Notes under the pieces: model-generated
What the model saw: the letters and a program-made list of their open reading frames with translations, nothing else
Told to the model about the DNA's origin: nothing
The model's database searches: none
Program-made: the position numbers and the translations under genes
From: an uncultured Hyphomonas sp.
GTDB taxonomy: Bacteria > Pseudomonadota > Alphaproteobacteria > Caulobacterales > Hyphomonadaceae
Assembly (NCBI RefSeq): GCF_963677035.1
Contig: NZ_OY781472.1
Coordinates: 2,294,001 to 2,358,000, forward strand
DNA length: 64,000 bases
Reading direction: 5' to 3'
In this document: positions 18,871-28,272 of the stretch, one piece after another
How the letters are laid out: each line of letters starts with the position of its first letter
How positions within the stretch are numbered: the first letter of the stretch is position 1

Positions 18871-20181
18871 ATGATCGAATTTTTCATTCTTCTCGGTCTG
18901 ATCCTGGTGAACGGCATATTCGCGATGTCTGAACTCGCCATCGTATCGGCGCGTCCCGCCCGTCTTCAGGCGAAGGTGGATCAGGGCGATGTGGGGGCGA
19001 AAACCGTGATCGGCCTGCAGAACGATCCCTCCCGCTTCCTGTCGACGGTGCAGATCGGCATCACGCTCGTCGGAATCGTCGCCGGGGCCTATGGTGCGAC
19101 CGCCATTGCGGATGACCTGGCCCCCTTCATTGCGAAACAGGTGCCGGCCATCGAGGCCAAAGCAGGGGAAATTTCGTTCGGGCTGGTGATCGTGTTCACC
19201 ACATTCCTGTCATTGGTTATTGGCGAACTTGTGCCCAAACGCATCGCGCTGATCGCCCCTGAGGCCATCGCGACGGTGATGGCGCCGCCCATGGCGTTGA
19301 TTTCGCGGCTGGCCTTTCCGGTTGTCTGGCTGTTGCGCATTTCCACAGACGGTCTGCTTAGCCTGCTGGGCCTGGCAGGTATCCGGCAGGACCCGGTGAC
19401 GGAGGAAGAAATCCACGCCATTCTGGATGAAGGCGCCACCAGCGGCGTGATCGATCTGGAAGAACAGCGCATGATGCGCGGCGTCATGCGGCTGGCGGAC
19501 CGCGATGTCCGCTCGATCATGATTCCGCGGCCAGATATTGTCTGGATCGATACCGACGATCCATGGCCAGAGATCAAGAAGGAAATCCTAGAGAGCGGGA
19601 AGTCGCGCTTCCCGGTGGCGGATGAACGGCTCGATCGCGTATTCGGCGTGGTCCAGACCAAGGATCTCCTCAATTGCGACCTGAGTGGGGATGGGCCTGA
19701 CCTGAGACGGGTTGCCCGGCCTGTGACTTTCGTGCCGGAAACGCTGTCGGTCATGCGGCTGCTGGAGTCGATGCAGGAGAGCGAAGTGCGCATGGCGCTG
19801 GTGGTGGACGAGCATGGCAGCGTTCAGGGCATGGTCACGGCGGCAGACCTGCTGGGCGCCATTGCCGGCGATCGCGCTTTCTCCCCCAGCGAAGGCATAG
19901 ACCGGCCCGCCCGCCGGGAAGACGGATCCTGGCTGATCGACGGCCTGATGCCTGTGGAGGATCTGGAAATCCTGCTCTCCGCACCGGATTTCGGGGAAGC
20001 TGATGGCGGCGCCACCACTGTGGGCGGGATGATCATCCACCAGCTGCAGCGCCTGGCCAGTGATGGCGACGTCGTTCACATCTCCGGCTATCGGTTTGAA
20101 GTTATGGATCTGGACGGCCGCCGGGTCGACAAAGTGCTCGTCACGCCGCCCGGCGCCGGTGGGGATCATCCCCTCACCTGA
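18871..20181 (+). CDS. CNNM/HlyC-CorC family membrane transporter-like protein
   Basis: 436 aa from ATG 18871; the longer frame upstream lacks family similarity. An N-terminal DUF21/CNNM membrane domain with about four helices (FFILLGLILVNGIFAMSELAI; residues 1-170) is followed by two CBS domains (about 195-325) and a C-terminal CorC/HlyC domain (about 345-430). Members are linked to magnesium/cobalt efflux; the old name hemolysin is misleading. Monocistronic. Confidence 0.93.
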   Translation: MIEFFILLGLILVNGIFAMSELAIVSARPARLQAKVDQGDVGAKTVIGLQNDPSRFLSTVQIGITLVGIVAGAYGATAIADDLAPFIAKQVPAIEAKAGEISFGLVIVFTTFLSLVIGELVPKRIALIAPEAIATVMAPPMALISRLAFPVVWLLRISTDGLLSLLGLAGIRQDPVTEEEIHAILDEGATSGVIDLEEQRMMRGVMRLADRDVRSIMIPRPDIVWIDTDDPWPEIKKEILESGKSRFPVADERLDRVFGVVQTKDLLNCDLSGDGPDLRRVARPVTFVPETLSVMRLLESMQESEVRMALVVDEHGSVQGMVTAADLLGAIAGDRAFSPSEGIDRPARREDGSWLIDGLMPVEDLEILLSAPDFGEADGGATTVGGMIIHQLQRLASDGDVVHISGYRFEVMDLDGRRVDKVLVTPPGAGGDHPLT

Positions 20182-20260
20182 CGTCATGGCTTGCCCATGG
20201 CGGTCAGATCGTTAGATTTGGGACCAATGTAAACACTGTTCACTTTGAGGGAAAATACCC

Positions 20261-21256
20261 ATGGCCCTGCCGCCCGTGCTCCAGAACCTCCGGCTGCCGC
20301 TGATCGGATCGCCTTTGTTTATCATTTCCGGTCCGGAACTGGTTATCGCCCAGTGCAAGGCGGGTATCGTCGGCAGTTTTCCGGCGCTCAACGCCCGTCC
20401 GGGCCCGGTACTGCACGAATGGCTGGACCGGATCACAACAGAACTGGCCGAGCATGACGCAAAGAACCCCGACCGCCCGTCCGCGCCGTTCGCCGTGAAC
20501 CAGATCGTGCACAAGTCGAATGACCGGCTGGATCACGATGTCGAGGCCTGCGTGAAGTTCAAGGTGCCGCTGGTCATCACGTCGCTGGGGGCCCGCAAGG
20601 ATGTGAATGACGCCATCCACTCCTATGGCGGTGTGGTGATGCACGACGTGATTGATACGTTTTTCGCGAAGAAGGCGCTTGAGAAGGGTGCCGACGGCTT
20701 GATCGCCGTGTGTAGCGGCGCAGGCGGCCATGCTGGCCGACTTTCGCCATTCGCGCTGATCCAGGAGATCCGTGAATTCTTCGATGGCCCGCTGGCGCTG
20801 TCGGGGGCCATTGCGCATGGCGGGGCGATTGCCGCGGCGCAGGCCATGGGTGCAGACCTTGCCTATGCAGGCTCAGCTTTCATTGCCTGTGACGAAGCCA
20901 ATGCCGTGGAAGGCTACAAGGACGCCATCGTGTCCTATGGCGCAGAAGACATCGTCTACTCGAACCTCTTTACCGGCGTGCACGGCAACTATCTGAAGCC
21001 GTCGATCGAGGCCGCCGGGCTCGACCCGGACAATCTGCCGGAAAGCGACCCGAGCAAGATGAACTTCGGCTCCGGTGGCAACACCAAGAGCAAGGCCTGG
21101 AAAGATATCTGGGGCTGTGGTCAGGGGATTGGCGCCGTGAAGCGCCGCGGGCCGGTGGCAGACTATGTCGACCAGCTGGAAACAGAGTACAAGGCGGCGA
21201 TCGACAAGCTGAACCAGCCGCGCACCTGGGGTGCAACGCCTGCGACGGCTGGCTGA
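20261..21256 (+). CDS. Nitronate monooxygenase
   Basis: 331 aa, FMN-dependent, with a TIM-barrel start of the NMO family (LPLIGSPLFIISGPELVIAQ). FMN-binding signatures include SLGARKDV, GADGLIAVCSGAGGHAGR and GAIAHGGAIAAAQAMGADLAYAGSAF. It oxidises nitronates to carbonyls plus nitrite. Strong hairpin terminator follows. Confidence 0.92.
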   Translation: MALPPVLQNLRLPLIGSPLFIISGPELVIAQCKAGIVGSFPALNARPGPVLHEWLDRITTELAEHDAKNPDRPSAPFAVNQIVHKSNDRLDHDVEACVKFKVPLVITSLGARKDVNDAIHSYGGVVMHDVIDTFFAKKALEKGADGLIAVCSGAGGHAGRLSPFALIQEIREFFDGPLALSGAIAHGGAIAAAQAMGADLAYAGSAFIACDEANAVEGYKDAIVSYGAEDIVYSNLFTGVHGNYLKPSIEAAGLDPDNLPESDPSKMNFGSGGNTKSKAWKDIWGCGQGIGAVKRRGPVADYVDQLETEYKAAIDKLNQPRTWGATPATAG

Positions 21257-21297
21257 GTCTGGGGGATAAAGCCGGGCCTGTCCGACACCGGCAAGTG

Positions 21298-21325
21298 GCG
21301 CGGCCTGTGGTAACACGGGCCGCGC
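21298..21325 (+). terminator. Strong hairpin after nitronate monooxygenase
   Basis: GCGCGGCC (21298-21305) pairs with GGCCGCGC (21318-21325), and inner GTG/CAC bases extend the stem around a GTAA-type loop. It is followed by TCTTCTGTTC, a pyrimidine-rich but not perfect T tract. Likely intrinsic terminator. Confidence 0.65.
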
Positions 21326-21382
21326 TCTTCTGTTCAGGCCGATCCAATCCACCCGGTAAGCCGTGCGCGCAGACTTGTGCGC

Positions 21383-21802
21383 ATGCTGATAGAAAACGTC
21401 TCTGAATTTGATGCGGACGGCTGGCGCTGGCCGCATTTCACGCCGACGGAACTGGCTTGCCGATGTGGTGGCCGGTTCTGCGCGGGCGAATACTGGCACG
21501 CGCCTGATTTCCTGGATGCGCTGGAGGCGCTTCGGGCAGAGGCAGGCCACCCGCTGGTGATCAATTCCGGCCACCGCTGCGGGGTGTGGAACACCTATGT
21601 CGGCGGTGTCCGGTTCAGTCTCCACAGATCCATCGCGGTGGATGTCTCGCTGGCCGGGCATGATCGCCATCTCCTGTTGGCGGCTGCGGAGCGGAACGGC
21701 TTCACCGGTCTCGGCCTCGGGAAGACCTTCCTTCATCTTGACCGGCGGCCGCGCCCGGCGCGCTGGTTTTACCCGGGGAGCGAACCATCATGGCGGACAT
21801 AG
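21383..21802 (+). CDS. Peptidase M15 family (phage-type D-Ala-D-Ala carboxypeptidase/endolysin-like)
   Basis: About 139 aa from ATG 21383. It has the M15_3 pattern: SGHRCGVWN, then SLHRSIAVDVSL with zinc-ligand His and Asp, and final HLD. Such proteins cut peptidoglycan stem peptides and are often phage lysis enzymes. No signal peptide. The next gene overlaps its end by 13 bp and encodes a membrane protein of holin-like layout, so the pair looks like a domesticated lysis cassette. Confidence 0.85.
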   Translation: MLIENVSEFDADGWRWPHFTPTELACRCGGRFCAGEYWHAPDFLDALEALRAEAGHPLVINSGHRCGVWNTYVGGVRFSLHRSIAVDVSLAGHDRHLLLAAAERNGFTGLGLGKTFLHLDRRPRPARWFYPGSEPSWRT

Positions 21803-22257
21803 CCGGCCTGGCGGCGAGCGCAGCGGGCGGTGGCCTGTTCGGTCTGGTCGGCACGGCTATCGGGCGGATCGCCGGCATGGTCGAGGCCCGGCAGGCGCAG
21901 GCGCATGAGCGGGCGCGCTGGCAGCATGACGCCGAGATGCAGAAGCTGCGCATCGAAGCCGACGCGGCTGGACGGGTGGCCGAGCTGCAGAAAGCGGAAA
22001 CATCCGGTGCCTGGGCAGGTCTGTCCGCTTCCATGGCGGCGGAAGCGGCCATTGGGGAGAGCTACAGATGGGTCAATGCTGTGCGCGCGCTGACCCGGCC
22101 CACGCTGACGGTGCTGCTGTGGGGCATCACGGGGGCGGTCTTCCTGAAGGCGGATGCCGCCGGTCAGGCCGGTATTGTGGACACCGCCACCTTCGCAGCG
22201 ACCGCCGCCACGCTCTGGTGGTTCGGTGACCGCGCCCCCCGCCGGGAGATACGTTGA
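21790..22257 (+). CDS. Phage-like membrane protein, holin-like partner of M15 peptidase
   Basis: 155 aa. A Gly/Ala-rich N-terminus (AGLAASAAGGGLFGLVGTAIG), a charged helical middle likely to form a coiled coil (EARQAQAHERARWQHDAEMQ) and two C-terminal membrane helices (LTVLLWGITGAVFL; ATFAATAATLWWFGD). It overlaps the M15 gene. The pair resembles phage lysis modules found without a prophage in some alphaproteobacteria; the holin role is inference. Confidence 0.6.
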   Translation: MADIAGLAASAAGGGLFGLVGTAIGRIAGMVEARQAQAHERARWQHDAEMQKLRIEADAAGRVAELQKAETSGAWAGLSASMAAEAAIGESYRWVNAVRALTRPTLTVLLWGITGAVFLKADAAGQAGIVDTATFAATAATLWWFGDRAPRREIR

Positions 22258-22310
22258 CGACATTGGCCTGACCGGTCCATCCTTCCGGAAAATCCCGGAG
22301 GAACAAAGAC

Positions 22311-23792
22311 ATGGCTGATGGCATCCTGGTGATCGATGAGGGGACGACCTCGACGCGGGCCATCGTGTTCGACCGTGACTTCAATCAGGTGTCCCTTGCG
22401 CAGGAAGAAGTGCCGCTGGCCTATCCCGCCGACGGCTGGGTCGAGCAGGATGGCGAGATGATCTGGGAGAAGACCGTAGAGGTCTGTCGCACGGCGCTCT
22501 CTGAAGCCGGAGGGATCAATCGCGTCGCGGGGATCGGCATCACCAATCAGCGCGAGACGACGCTGGTATGGGACCGCGGGACCGGCAAGCCGCTGGCGCC
22601 CGCGATTGTCTGGCAGGATCGGCGCACGGCCAGTATCTGTGATACGTTGAAAGCGGCCGGGCATGAAGCGGCCGTTCAGGCCGAAACCGGCCTGCTGATC
22701 GATCCCTATTTTTCCGGCACGAAAATCGCGTGGATTCTGGATGCGGTCGACGGGGCCAGAGACCGCGCCGAGGCGGGGGGACTGGCATTCGGCACGATCG
22801 AGACCTTCCTGATCTGGCATCTGACAGGCGGGCGGGTGCACGCCACAGACGTGTCGAATGCCTCGCGCACCTTGCTTTACCGCCTTGGGCTTGGCGATCA
22901 GGGCGGCTGGAGCGAGGCCATGTGCAGCCTGTTCCGTGTGCCGATGAGTATGCTGCCGGAGGTGAAACCCAATGCGGCAGACTTTGGCATTTGTGATGAA
23001 GGGCTGTTTGGACATGCGCTGCCGATCCTGTCTGCTGCAGGTGACCAGCAATCGGCGCTTGTGGGGCAGGGCTGTCTCTCGCCCGGCATGGCCAAGATCA
23101 CCTATGGCACGGGCGCTTTCCTCGTCGCCAATTCAGGGACGGAAAAGCCGGACTCGAAAAACCGCCTGCTGGGCACAATTGGTTATGAGACGGCGGAAGG
23201 CGGCGCAATGGCGCTGGAAGGCTCCATCTTCAATGCCGGGACGGTTGTGAAATGGCTTCGCGACGATCTGGGACTGATTTCCGACGCAGCTGAAAGCGAG
23301 GCCATGGCCGGGGCGTTACCGGGCAATGGCGGAGTCTACATTGTGCCAGCCTTTACGGGGCTTGGCGCACCGCATTGGAACGCCGATGCGCGCGGCACGA
23401 TCAGCGGCATCACCCGTGCGACCACAGCTGCACATCTTGTGCGCGCAGGGCTTGAGGCCGTCGCCTACCAGACGCGGGACCTGCTGGACGCCTTCGAGGC
23501 CGATGGTGTCGAGATCCGGGAGTTGAGGGTCGATGGCGGCATGGTGGCCAATGACTGGCTGATGCAATTCCTGGCGGATATCTGCGCGCGGCCGGTCGTG
23601 CGGCCCGACTACCGGGAGATGACGGCGCTCGGCGCAGCGGCGCTCGCGGCGATGCAGCTTGGCTGGGTGGATGCGGCGGGCTGGCAGGCGCGTGACGTCA
23701 AAGGGACGCAGTTCGAGCCTCAGATGGACGACGAACAGAGAACGGCCTTGCTGAAAGGCTGGTCTGCGGCGCTTCACCGTACACTCGCCTGA
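22311..23792 (+). CDS. glpK: Glycerol kinase
   Basis: 493 aa, ATP-dependent phosphorylation of glycerol to glycerol-3-phosphate. FGGY-kinase signatures are clear: IDEGTTSTRAIVFD at the start, GITNQRETTLVWD, ATDVSNASRTLLY, YGTGAFLVANSG, and GLGAPHWNADARGTISGITR. Normal length. No glpF or glpD nearby. GGAGGAA ribosome site. A perfect intrinsic terminator follows. Confidence 0.96.
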   Translation: MADGILVIDEGTTSTRAIVFDRDFNQVSLAQEEVPLAYPADGWVEQDGEMIWEKTVEVCRTALSEAGGINRVAGIGITNQRETTLVWDRGTGKPLAPAIVWQDRRTASICDTLKAAGHEAAVQAETGLLIDPYFSGTKIAWILDAVDGARDRAEAGGLAFGTIETFLIWHLTGGRVHATDVSNASRTLLYRLGLGDQGGWSEAMCSLFRVPMSMLPEVKPNAADFGICDEGLFGHALPILSAAGDQQSALVGQGCLSPGMAKITYGTGAFLVANSGTEKPDSKNRLLGTIGYETAEGGAMALEGSIFNAGTVVKWLRDDLGLISDAAESEAMAGALPGNGGVYIVPAFTGLGAPHWNADARGTISGITRATTAAHLVRAGLEAVAYQTRDLLDAFEADGVEIRELRVDGGMVANDWLMQFLADICARPVVRPDYREMTALGAAALAAMQLGWVDAAGWQARDVKGTQFEPQMDDEQRTALLKGWSAALHRTLA

Positions 23793-23817
23793 TTATCGTA
23801 TCATATTCAAGCGTTCG

Positions 23818-23844
23818 GGGCAGGCCGTGCGGTCTGCCCTTTTT
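23818..23844 (+). terminator. Intrinsic terminator of glpK
   Basis: GGGCAGGCC pairs with GGTCTGCCC (one G-T wobble) around a 4-base loop and is followed by TTTTTG. Located 26 bp after the glpK stop. Confidence 0.85.
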
Positions 23845-24026
23845 GATTTGGGATTGCTGGTCCGGAATTTATATTTAAAATTCAAAAATAATTTGAATAA
23901 TGTGGGCCGCATGGTTGCCTGCTGCGGTGATCGTGCTGATATAATGTTACGAATCTTCCGAAGGCGGCAGCCCCGACCTGCCTCCCAACGTGCCCTTGAC
24001 CCCGCAACTTCCAGTCAGGACCTGAC

Positions 24027-26231
24027 ATGACCCGTACCAGAACTTTCCTGTCCTTCATTCTCGGCTCCACGATGATGACCGCTTGTGCCGGTATGACGCC
24101 GGACGTCGCCGAAGCCGGCGACCCGGTCGAACTGGCGGGAGATGCCGGCACTTCATCGGATGATGCGACAGTCGTCGTGGACGAGGCGACGGCCTGGAGC
24201 CCCGGCGATGTCTTCACCGGCCCCTATGGCGGAGTTCCGGCCTTCGACAAGATGGACATCACGCTGATCGAACCGGCGCTTGAGCAGGGCATGACGGTTC
24301 AGCGGGCGGAGATCGATGCCATTGCGGAAAATCCCGATGCACCGACGTTCGAAAACACGATCGCGGCCATGGAAGACACCGGCCGTGAGCTGAACCGTGC
24401 CCTGACATATTACTATCTCTGGGGATCGAACCTTTCGAGCCCGGAGTTCCGCGAGATCGAAACCCGCATGGATCCGGAAATCCAGGCCTTTTATGACTCG
24501 ATCAATCAGAATCAGGCTCTGTTCGCGCGGGTCGACGCAGTTCGCAATGGGGCGGAATACGATGCGCTGACCCCGGCCCAGCAGCGGCTGACGGACATCA
24601 TCCACCAGCGCTTCACCCGCAATGGCGGCACGCTGACAGGAGAGAAGGCAAAGCGGTTCGCAGCCATCAATAAGGAACTGGCGGGCCTCTACGCGGAATT
24701 TTCGGCGAACCTCCTGGCCGACGAAGAAGGCTGGGTCACTTATCTGACGCCGGAACAGACATGCGGCCTGCCGGACTCCTATCTCAGTTCCGCCGCCGCC
24801 GCTGCGGAGGCGCTGGGCAAGCCGGGCATGTACGCCGTACGCAACACCCGCTCGTCCATGGACCCGTTCCTGACCTTCTCCACAGAGCGTGACCTGCGGG
24901 AACAGGTATGGCGCAATTACTATAACCGCGGTGACAATGGCGATGCGCACGACAACAATGCCATCATCGCGAAAATACTGAAGCTGCGCGACGAGCGGGT
25001 CGAACTGCTCGGTTACGACAATTTCGCTGAGTGGCGTCTGGAAGACCGGATGGCCAAGACACCGGACCAGGCGTTCGACCTGATGCTGCAGGTGTGGAAG
25101 GCCTCCGTCGCACGTGTGCACGAAGAAGTCGCCGACATGCAGGCGCTGGCGGATGCAGAAGGCGCCGACATCAAGATCGAACCATGGGACTACCGTTTCT
25201 ATGCGGAAAAGGTCCGCAAGGCGAAATACGACCTCAATTCGGAAGAGGTGAAACAGTACCTGCAACTCGACAATCTCCGCCTCGCCATGTTCGACGTGGC
25301 TGGCCAGCTGTTCGGCTTCGAATTCGTGCCGATCACCGACGGCTCTGTCCCGGTCTTCCATCCGGATGTGACCGTCTATGAGGTCAACGACAAGGCCACC
25401 GGCCGGAATGTGGGCCTCTGGTATTTTGATCCCTTCGCGCGCGACGGCAAACGTTCCGGCGCTTGGGCGACAACCTACCGGTCGCATGAAAGCTTCCGGG
25501 GCGAGAAGAACGTTCTGGCGGCCAATAATGCCAATTTCGTGAAGCCGGCCCCGGGTGAGCCTGTGCTGCTTTCATGGGACGATGCCGAGACCATGTTCCA
25601 CGAATTCGGCCACGCGCTGCATTACCTGTCGCTGCAGGTCGAATATCCGGATCTGACCGGCGGCCTGCGCGACTATACAGAGTTCCAGTCGCAACTTCTG
25701 GAGCGCTGGCTTCCGACAGATCATGTCATCGACACCTATCTCGTCAGTGCAGAGACGGGCGAGCCGATGCCCGAAGAACTGGTTGAAAAGATCCGCAAGG
25801 CGTCCACCTTCAATCAGGGCTTCGCGACGACGGAATACCTGGCGTCGGCCCTGATGGACATGAAGCTGCATATGGCCGATCCCGAGGGACTCGACCCTGA
25901 CAAGTTCGAGCGGGAAACGCTGGACGAACTTGGTATGCCGACCGAACTCGTCATGCGTCACCGCACGCCGCAATTCGGGCATGTCTTCTCAGGCGAGGGC
26001 TATGCTGCCGGGTATTACGGTTATCTCTGGGCCGATGTGCTGACATCCGATGCCGCAGAGGCCTTCGCCGAAGCGTCCGGCGGCTACTATGATCAGGATG
26101 TTGCCAGCGCCATGGTGAAATACCTGTTTGCCGCCGGCAACTCGATGGACCCGGCAGAAGCTTACCGCCTGTTCCGTGGCCGGGATGCCGAAATCGGCGC
26201 CCTGATGCGCGACCGCGGCTTCGCAGAATAG
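24027..26231 (+). CDS. dcp: M3 family peptidyl-dipeptidase (Dcp-like) lipoprotein
   Basis: 734 aa. The N-terminus is a lipoprotein-type signal with cysteine at MTACAG, so the enzyme is probably anchored in the periplasm. The M3 zinc site HEFGHALHY is at about residue 526, with the downstream Glu ligand in the helix after it (about FQSQLLERW). The C-terminal M3 signature FGHVFSGEGYAAGYYGYLWADV is split by family blocks near residue 655. It removes C-terminal dipeptides. Its terminator lies inside the convergent neighbour. Confidence 0.93.
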   Translation: MTRTRTFLSFILGSTMMTACAGMTPDVAEAGDPVELAGDAGTSSDDATVVVDEATAWSPGDVFTGPYGGVPAFDKMDITLIEPALEQGMTVQRAEIDAIAENPDAPTFENTIAAMEDTGRELNRALTYYYLWGSNLSSPEFREIETRMDPEIQAFYDSINQNQALFARVDAVRNGAEYDALTPAQQRLTDIIHQRFTRNGGTLTGEKAKRFAAINKELAGLYAEFSANLLADEEGWVTYLTPEQTCGLPDSYLSSAAAAAEALGKPGMYAVRNTRSSMDPFLTFSTERDLREQVWRNYYNRGDNGDAHDNNAIIAKILKLRDERVELLGYDNFAEWRLEDRMAKTPDQAFDLMLQVWKASVARVHEEVADMQALADAEGADIKIEPWDYRFYAEKVRKAKYDLNSEEVKQYLQLDNLRLAMFDVAGQLFGFEFVPITDGSVPVFHPDVTVYEVNDKATGRNVGLWYFDPFARDGKRSGAWATTYRSHESFRGEKNVLAANNANFVKPAPGEPVLLSWDDAETMFHEFGHALHYLSLQVEYPDLTGGLRDYTEFQSQLLERWLPTDHVIDTYLVSAETGEPMPEELVEKIRKASTFNQGFATTEYLASALMDMKLHMADPEGLDPDKFERETLDELGMPTELVMRHRTPQFGHVFSGEGYAAGYYGYLWADVLTSDAAEAFAEASGGYYDQDVASAMVKYLFAAGNSMDPAEAYRLFRGRDAEIGALMRDRGFAE

Positions 26232-26237
26232 GCTGCT

Positions 26238-27632
26238 CTAGGCCTCTGCTGTGACACTTTCAGCCGGAACCGGATTATCCTCCGGTTCCGGTTTTGTCTG
26301 TCCGCCCATGCCCTTTGGCGACACGATGCGGCACAGCACGAGATCGCCGGTCACATTGACCAGGGTGCGGGCCATGTCGAGGATCCGGTCAACGCCCATG
26401 ACCAGTGGCAGGCCGACAAGCGGCACTCCAAAGCTGGCGGCTGTCGCCGCGAGGATCGCGATGCTTGCGCCAGGAGCGGCAGGGGCCCCGATGGACGCGC
26501 CGGTCAGTGTCACCATGACAAGCGCCAGATCTCCGGGGGCCAGCGGCGTGCCCGCAATGTCTGCCAGAAACATGATCGCGACGGACTGGTAGAGCGCCGT
26601 ACCGGCCATGTTGACCGTCGAGGCCAGCGGCACCACTGCTCCGGCCAGCGACGTGGGCGTCTGCAGCTTGTCGATGGCGGTCTTCATGGTCAGCGGCATC
26701 ACCGCTGCCGAACTCGATGTGGAGAAGGCGAGTAGCTGCACCGGCGCGACCGCGCGGACGAAGGTCACCGGGTTCATTCGTCCGAATACGGTAACAATGA
26801 GCAGATACATGACCAGCAGGCAGGCAAGGCCTGTCAGCACAATGGCGCAATAGGTGGCCAGATCCACCAGCGTGCCGATGCCATTGGCGGAGATCGTCTC
26901 TGCCATCAGGCCGAACACGGCCAGCGGTGCAAACCGCATCGCGGTGCGGATGACGGTCATGCTGACTTCCAGCATTGCTTCCGTCAGGGCGACCAGCGGG
27001 CGTGTCAGTTCCTTCTTGTCGGCGCTTACCATGGCGATGCCGACGAACAGTGAGAAGACGACAATGGCCAGCATGTCCTGTTCCATCAGCGAGGCCGTGA
27101 TGTTCTGCGGGATGAGGTTCGTGATCATGTCGGGCAGCTCCCGCGTGATTCCCTCCAGCGGAGACGGGGCAGGCGTCGCCAGCTGCAGGTCATCCGGCTT
27201 CAGGCTCGGCGGCAGGGGCAGGCCTTCTTCCAGCGAGCGTCCCGGCCGGATGAAGCGCGACAGCGTCACGCCGATCATCGTCGCCGCCACCGTCGTCAGC
27301 AGGACATAGACGGCGAGCTTCCGGCCAATCGTCCGCAGGGCTTCACCGCCGCCCGTGCCCGCAATGCCGAGAATGATGGAACTGGCCGCCAGCGGGATGA
27401 TCACCATCCGGATCAGCGCCAGAAACAGATTGCCCGGAAGGCCAAGCCAGCCGCCGATCAGGTCTGCGCGGTCACGCGGCAGAAACGCAAGGTCCGGCCC
27501 CAGCAGCAGGCCAACCCCCACACCGAACACCATCGCCAGGATCACCTGAAGCCACAGCTTGTCCTTCACCAGCACATCAAGGCGCCGGTTCAGGCGATTA
27601 TAGGTGAAACGGGGCTTCTTCACGGAGGCCAT
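26238..27632 (-). CDS. Dicarboxylate/amino acid:cation symporter (DAACS family)
   Basis: 464 aa from ATG 27632, with GAGGGA upstream; earlier in-frame starts exist. Eight-helix plus two re-entrant hairpin fold of the GltP/DctA family: STSSSAAVMPLTMKTA (HP1), VPLASTVNMAGTALYQSVAIMF (the NMAGT-type TM7 motif) and PAAPGASIAILA (HP2). It imports acidic amino acids or C4-dicarboxylates with H+ or Na+. It is convergent with dcp, and its last codons contain the dcp terminator. Confidence 0.93.
   Translation of the reverse strand: MASVKKPRFTYNRLNRRLDVLVKDKLWLQVILAMVFGVGVGLLLGPDLAFLPRDRADLIGGWLGLPGNLFLALIRMVIIPLAASSIILGIAGTGGGEALRTIGRKLAVYVLLTTVAATMIGVTLSRFIRPGRSLEEGLPLPPSLKPDDLQLATPAPSPLEGITRELPDMITNLIPQNITASLMEQDMLAIVVFSLFVGIAMVSADKKELTRPLVALTEAMLEVSMTVIRTAMRFAPLAVFGLMAETISANGIGTLVDLATYCAIVLTGLACLLVMYLLIVTVFGRMNPVTFVRAVAPVQLLAFSTSSSAAVMPLTMKTAIDKLQTPTSLAGAVVPLASTVNMAGTALYQSVAIMFLADIAGTPLAPGDLALVMVTLTGASIGAPAAPGASIAILAATAASFGVPLVGLPLVMGVDRILDMARTLVNVTGDLVLCRIVSPKGMGGQTKPEPEDNPVPAESVTAEA
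26264..26295 (+). terminator. Intrinsic terminator of dcp inside the 3' end of the symporter gene
   Basis: CCGGAACCGG (26264-26273) and CCGGTTCCGG (26282-26291) form a perfect 10-bp stem with an 8-base loop, followed on the plus strand by TTTTG. It lies 33 bp past the dcp stop, within the final codons of the convergent symporter gene. Confidence 0.8.
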
Positions 27633-27735
27633 GGATTCGCGTCCCTCGGGCTGCATATTCATCCCATATGAGCGCCGCACAGGGAAGCGAGGCCCTGGGG
27701 CCGCTGGCAGCGCGCTGAATATCCGGGGAATCTGC

Positions 27736-27744
27736 TGGTGCCGC
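27736..27744 (+). repeat. attL core (9-bp direct repeat)
   Basis: TGGTGCCGC, identical to 51447-51455. It marks the left edge of the element. The codon phase relative to the recombinase frame is the same in both copies. Confidence 0.75.
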
Positions 27745-27842
27745 TGGACGGTATCGACTTAAACACGCTTTTCGACGAGTTAGCTGCCATTGAGGATCAG
27801 CTCAAGCCCTACAAGTACGAACTTGAGGAGCTGGGACTATGA
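27736..27842 (+). other. Stranded 3' coding end of the serine recombinase
   Basis: Read in the recombinase frame, bases after the attL core encode 32 residues starting LDGIDLNTLFDEL and ending YELEELGL, then TGA at 27840-27842. The TGA overlaps the mobC ATG (27839) by ATGA. There is no start codon for this fragment in place. In the circular element it would be the natural C-terminus of the recombinase (556 aa in total) and would couple recombinase to mobC translation. It is a readable open frame with coiled-coil character, which argues against chance. Confidence 0.8.
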
Positions 27843-28270
27843 GAAGACCCGGCGGCGAAAAAACTTACCTCGTATTCTCGGAAGCGGCGGGCCATGAAGC
27901 CGTTGCCGCCCGCGTGCCTCAGACCAGACGTGATGCACCGTTCTCCCTTCGTCTGAGTGAAGAAGAGCGCGTGCAGCTCAAGGCCAGCGCTGATGGCCAG
28001 CCTTTGGGCGCATATATAAAGTCACGGCTCTTTTCCGGCGCACAATACCGCTCGCGAGCGCGGCAGGTGGATCGTGAAGCCCTCGGCAAGGTGCTGGGCG
28101 CGTTGGGGCAATCTCGCATATCCCAGAACCTGAACCAGATCGCCAAGGCGGCCAATATCGGGGCTTTGCCTGTCACGCCTGAACTGGTGGAAGAGCTTCA
28201 CGAGACATGCGCTGAACTGAAATCTCTTCGGCAGGACATCATGGCAGCACTTGGCCTTCGAGGCGGCTAA
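27839..28270 (+). CDS. MobC-like relaxosome accessory protein
   Basis: 143 aa. The N-terminal half has a ribbon-helix-helix-like stretch (FSLRLSEEERVQLKASADG, then PLGAYIKSRLF), and the C-terminal half has the MobC pattern (LGALGQSRISQNLNQIAKAAN). MobC proteins bind oriT and help the relaxase open the DNA. The stop is 2 bp before the relaxase start. In the integrated state it has lost its upstream gene; in the circle it would follow the recombinase with a 4-bp overlap. Confidence 0.85.
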   Translation: MRRPGGEKTYLVFSEAAGHEAVAARVPQTRRDAPFSLRLSEEERVQLKASADGQPLGAYIKSRLFSGAQYRSRARQVDREALGKVLGALGQSRISQNLNQIAKAANIGALPVTPELVEELHETCAELKSLRQDIMAALGLRGG

Positions 28271-28272
28271 CC

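Noticed and set aside
24153..25487. 444-codon open frame antisense to dcp
   Set aside because: Shadow of the M3 peptidase gene without family pattern or ribosome site.
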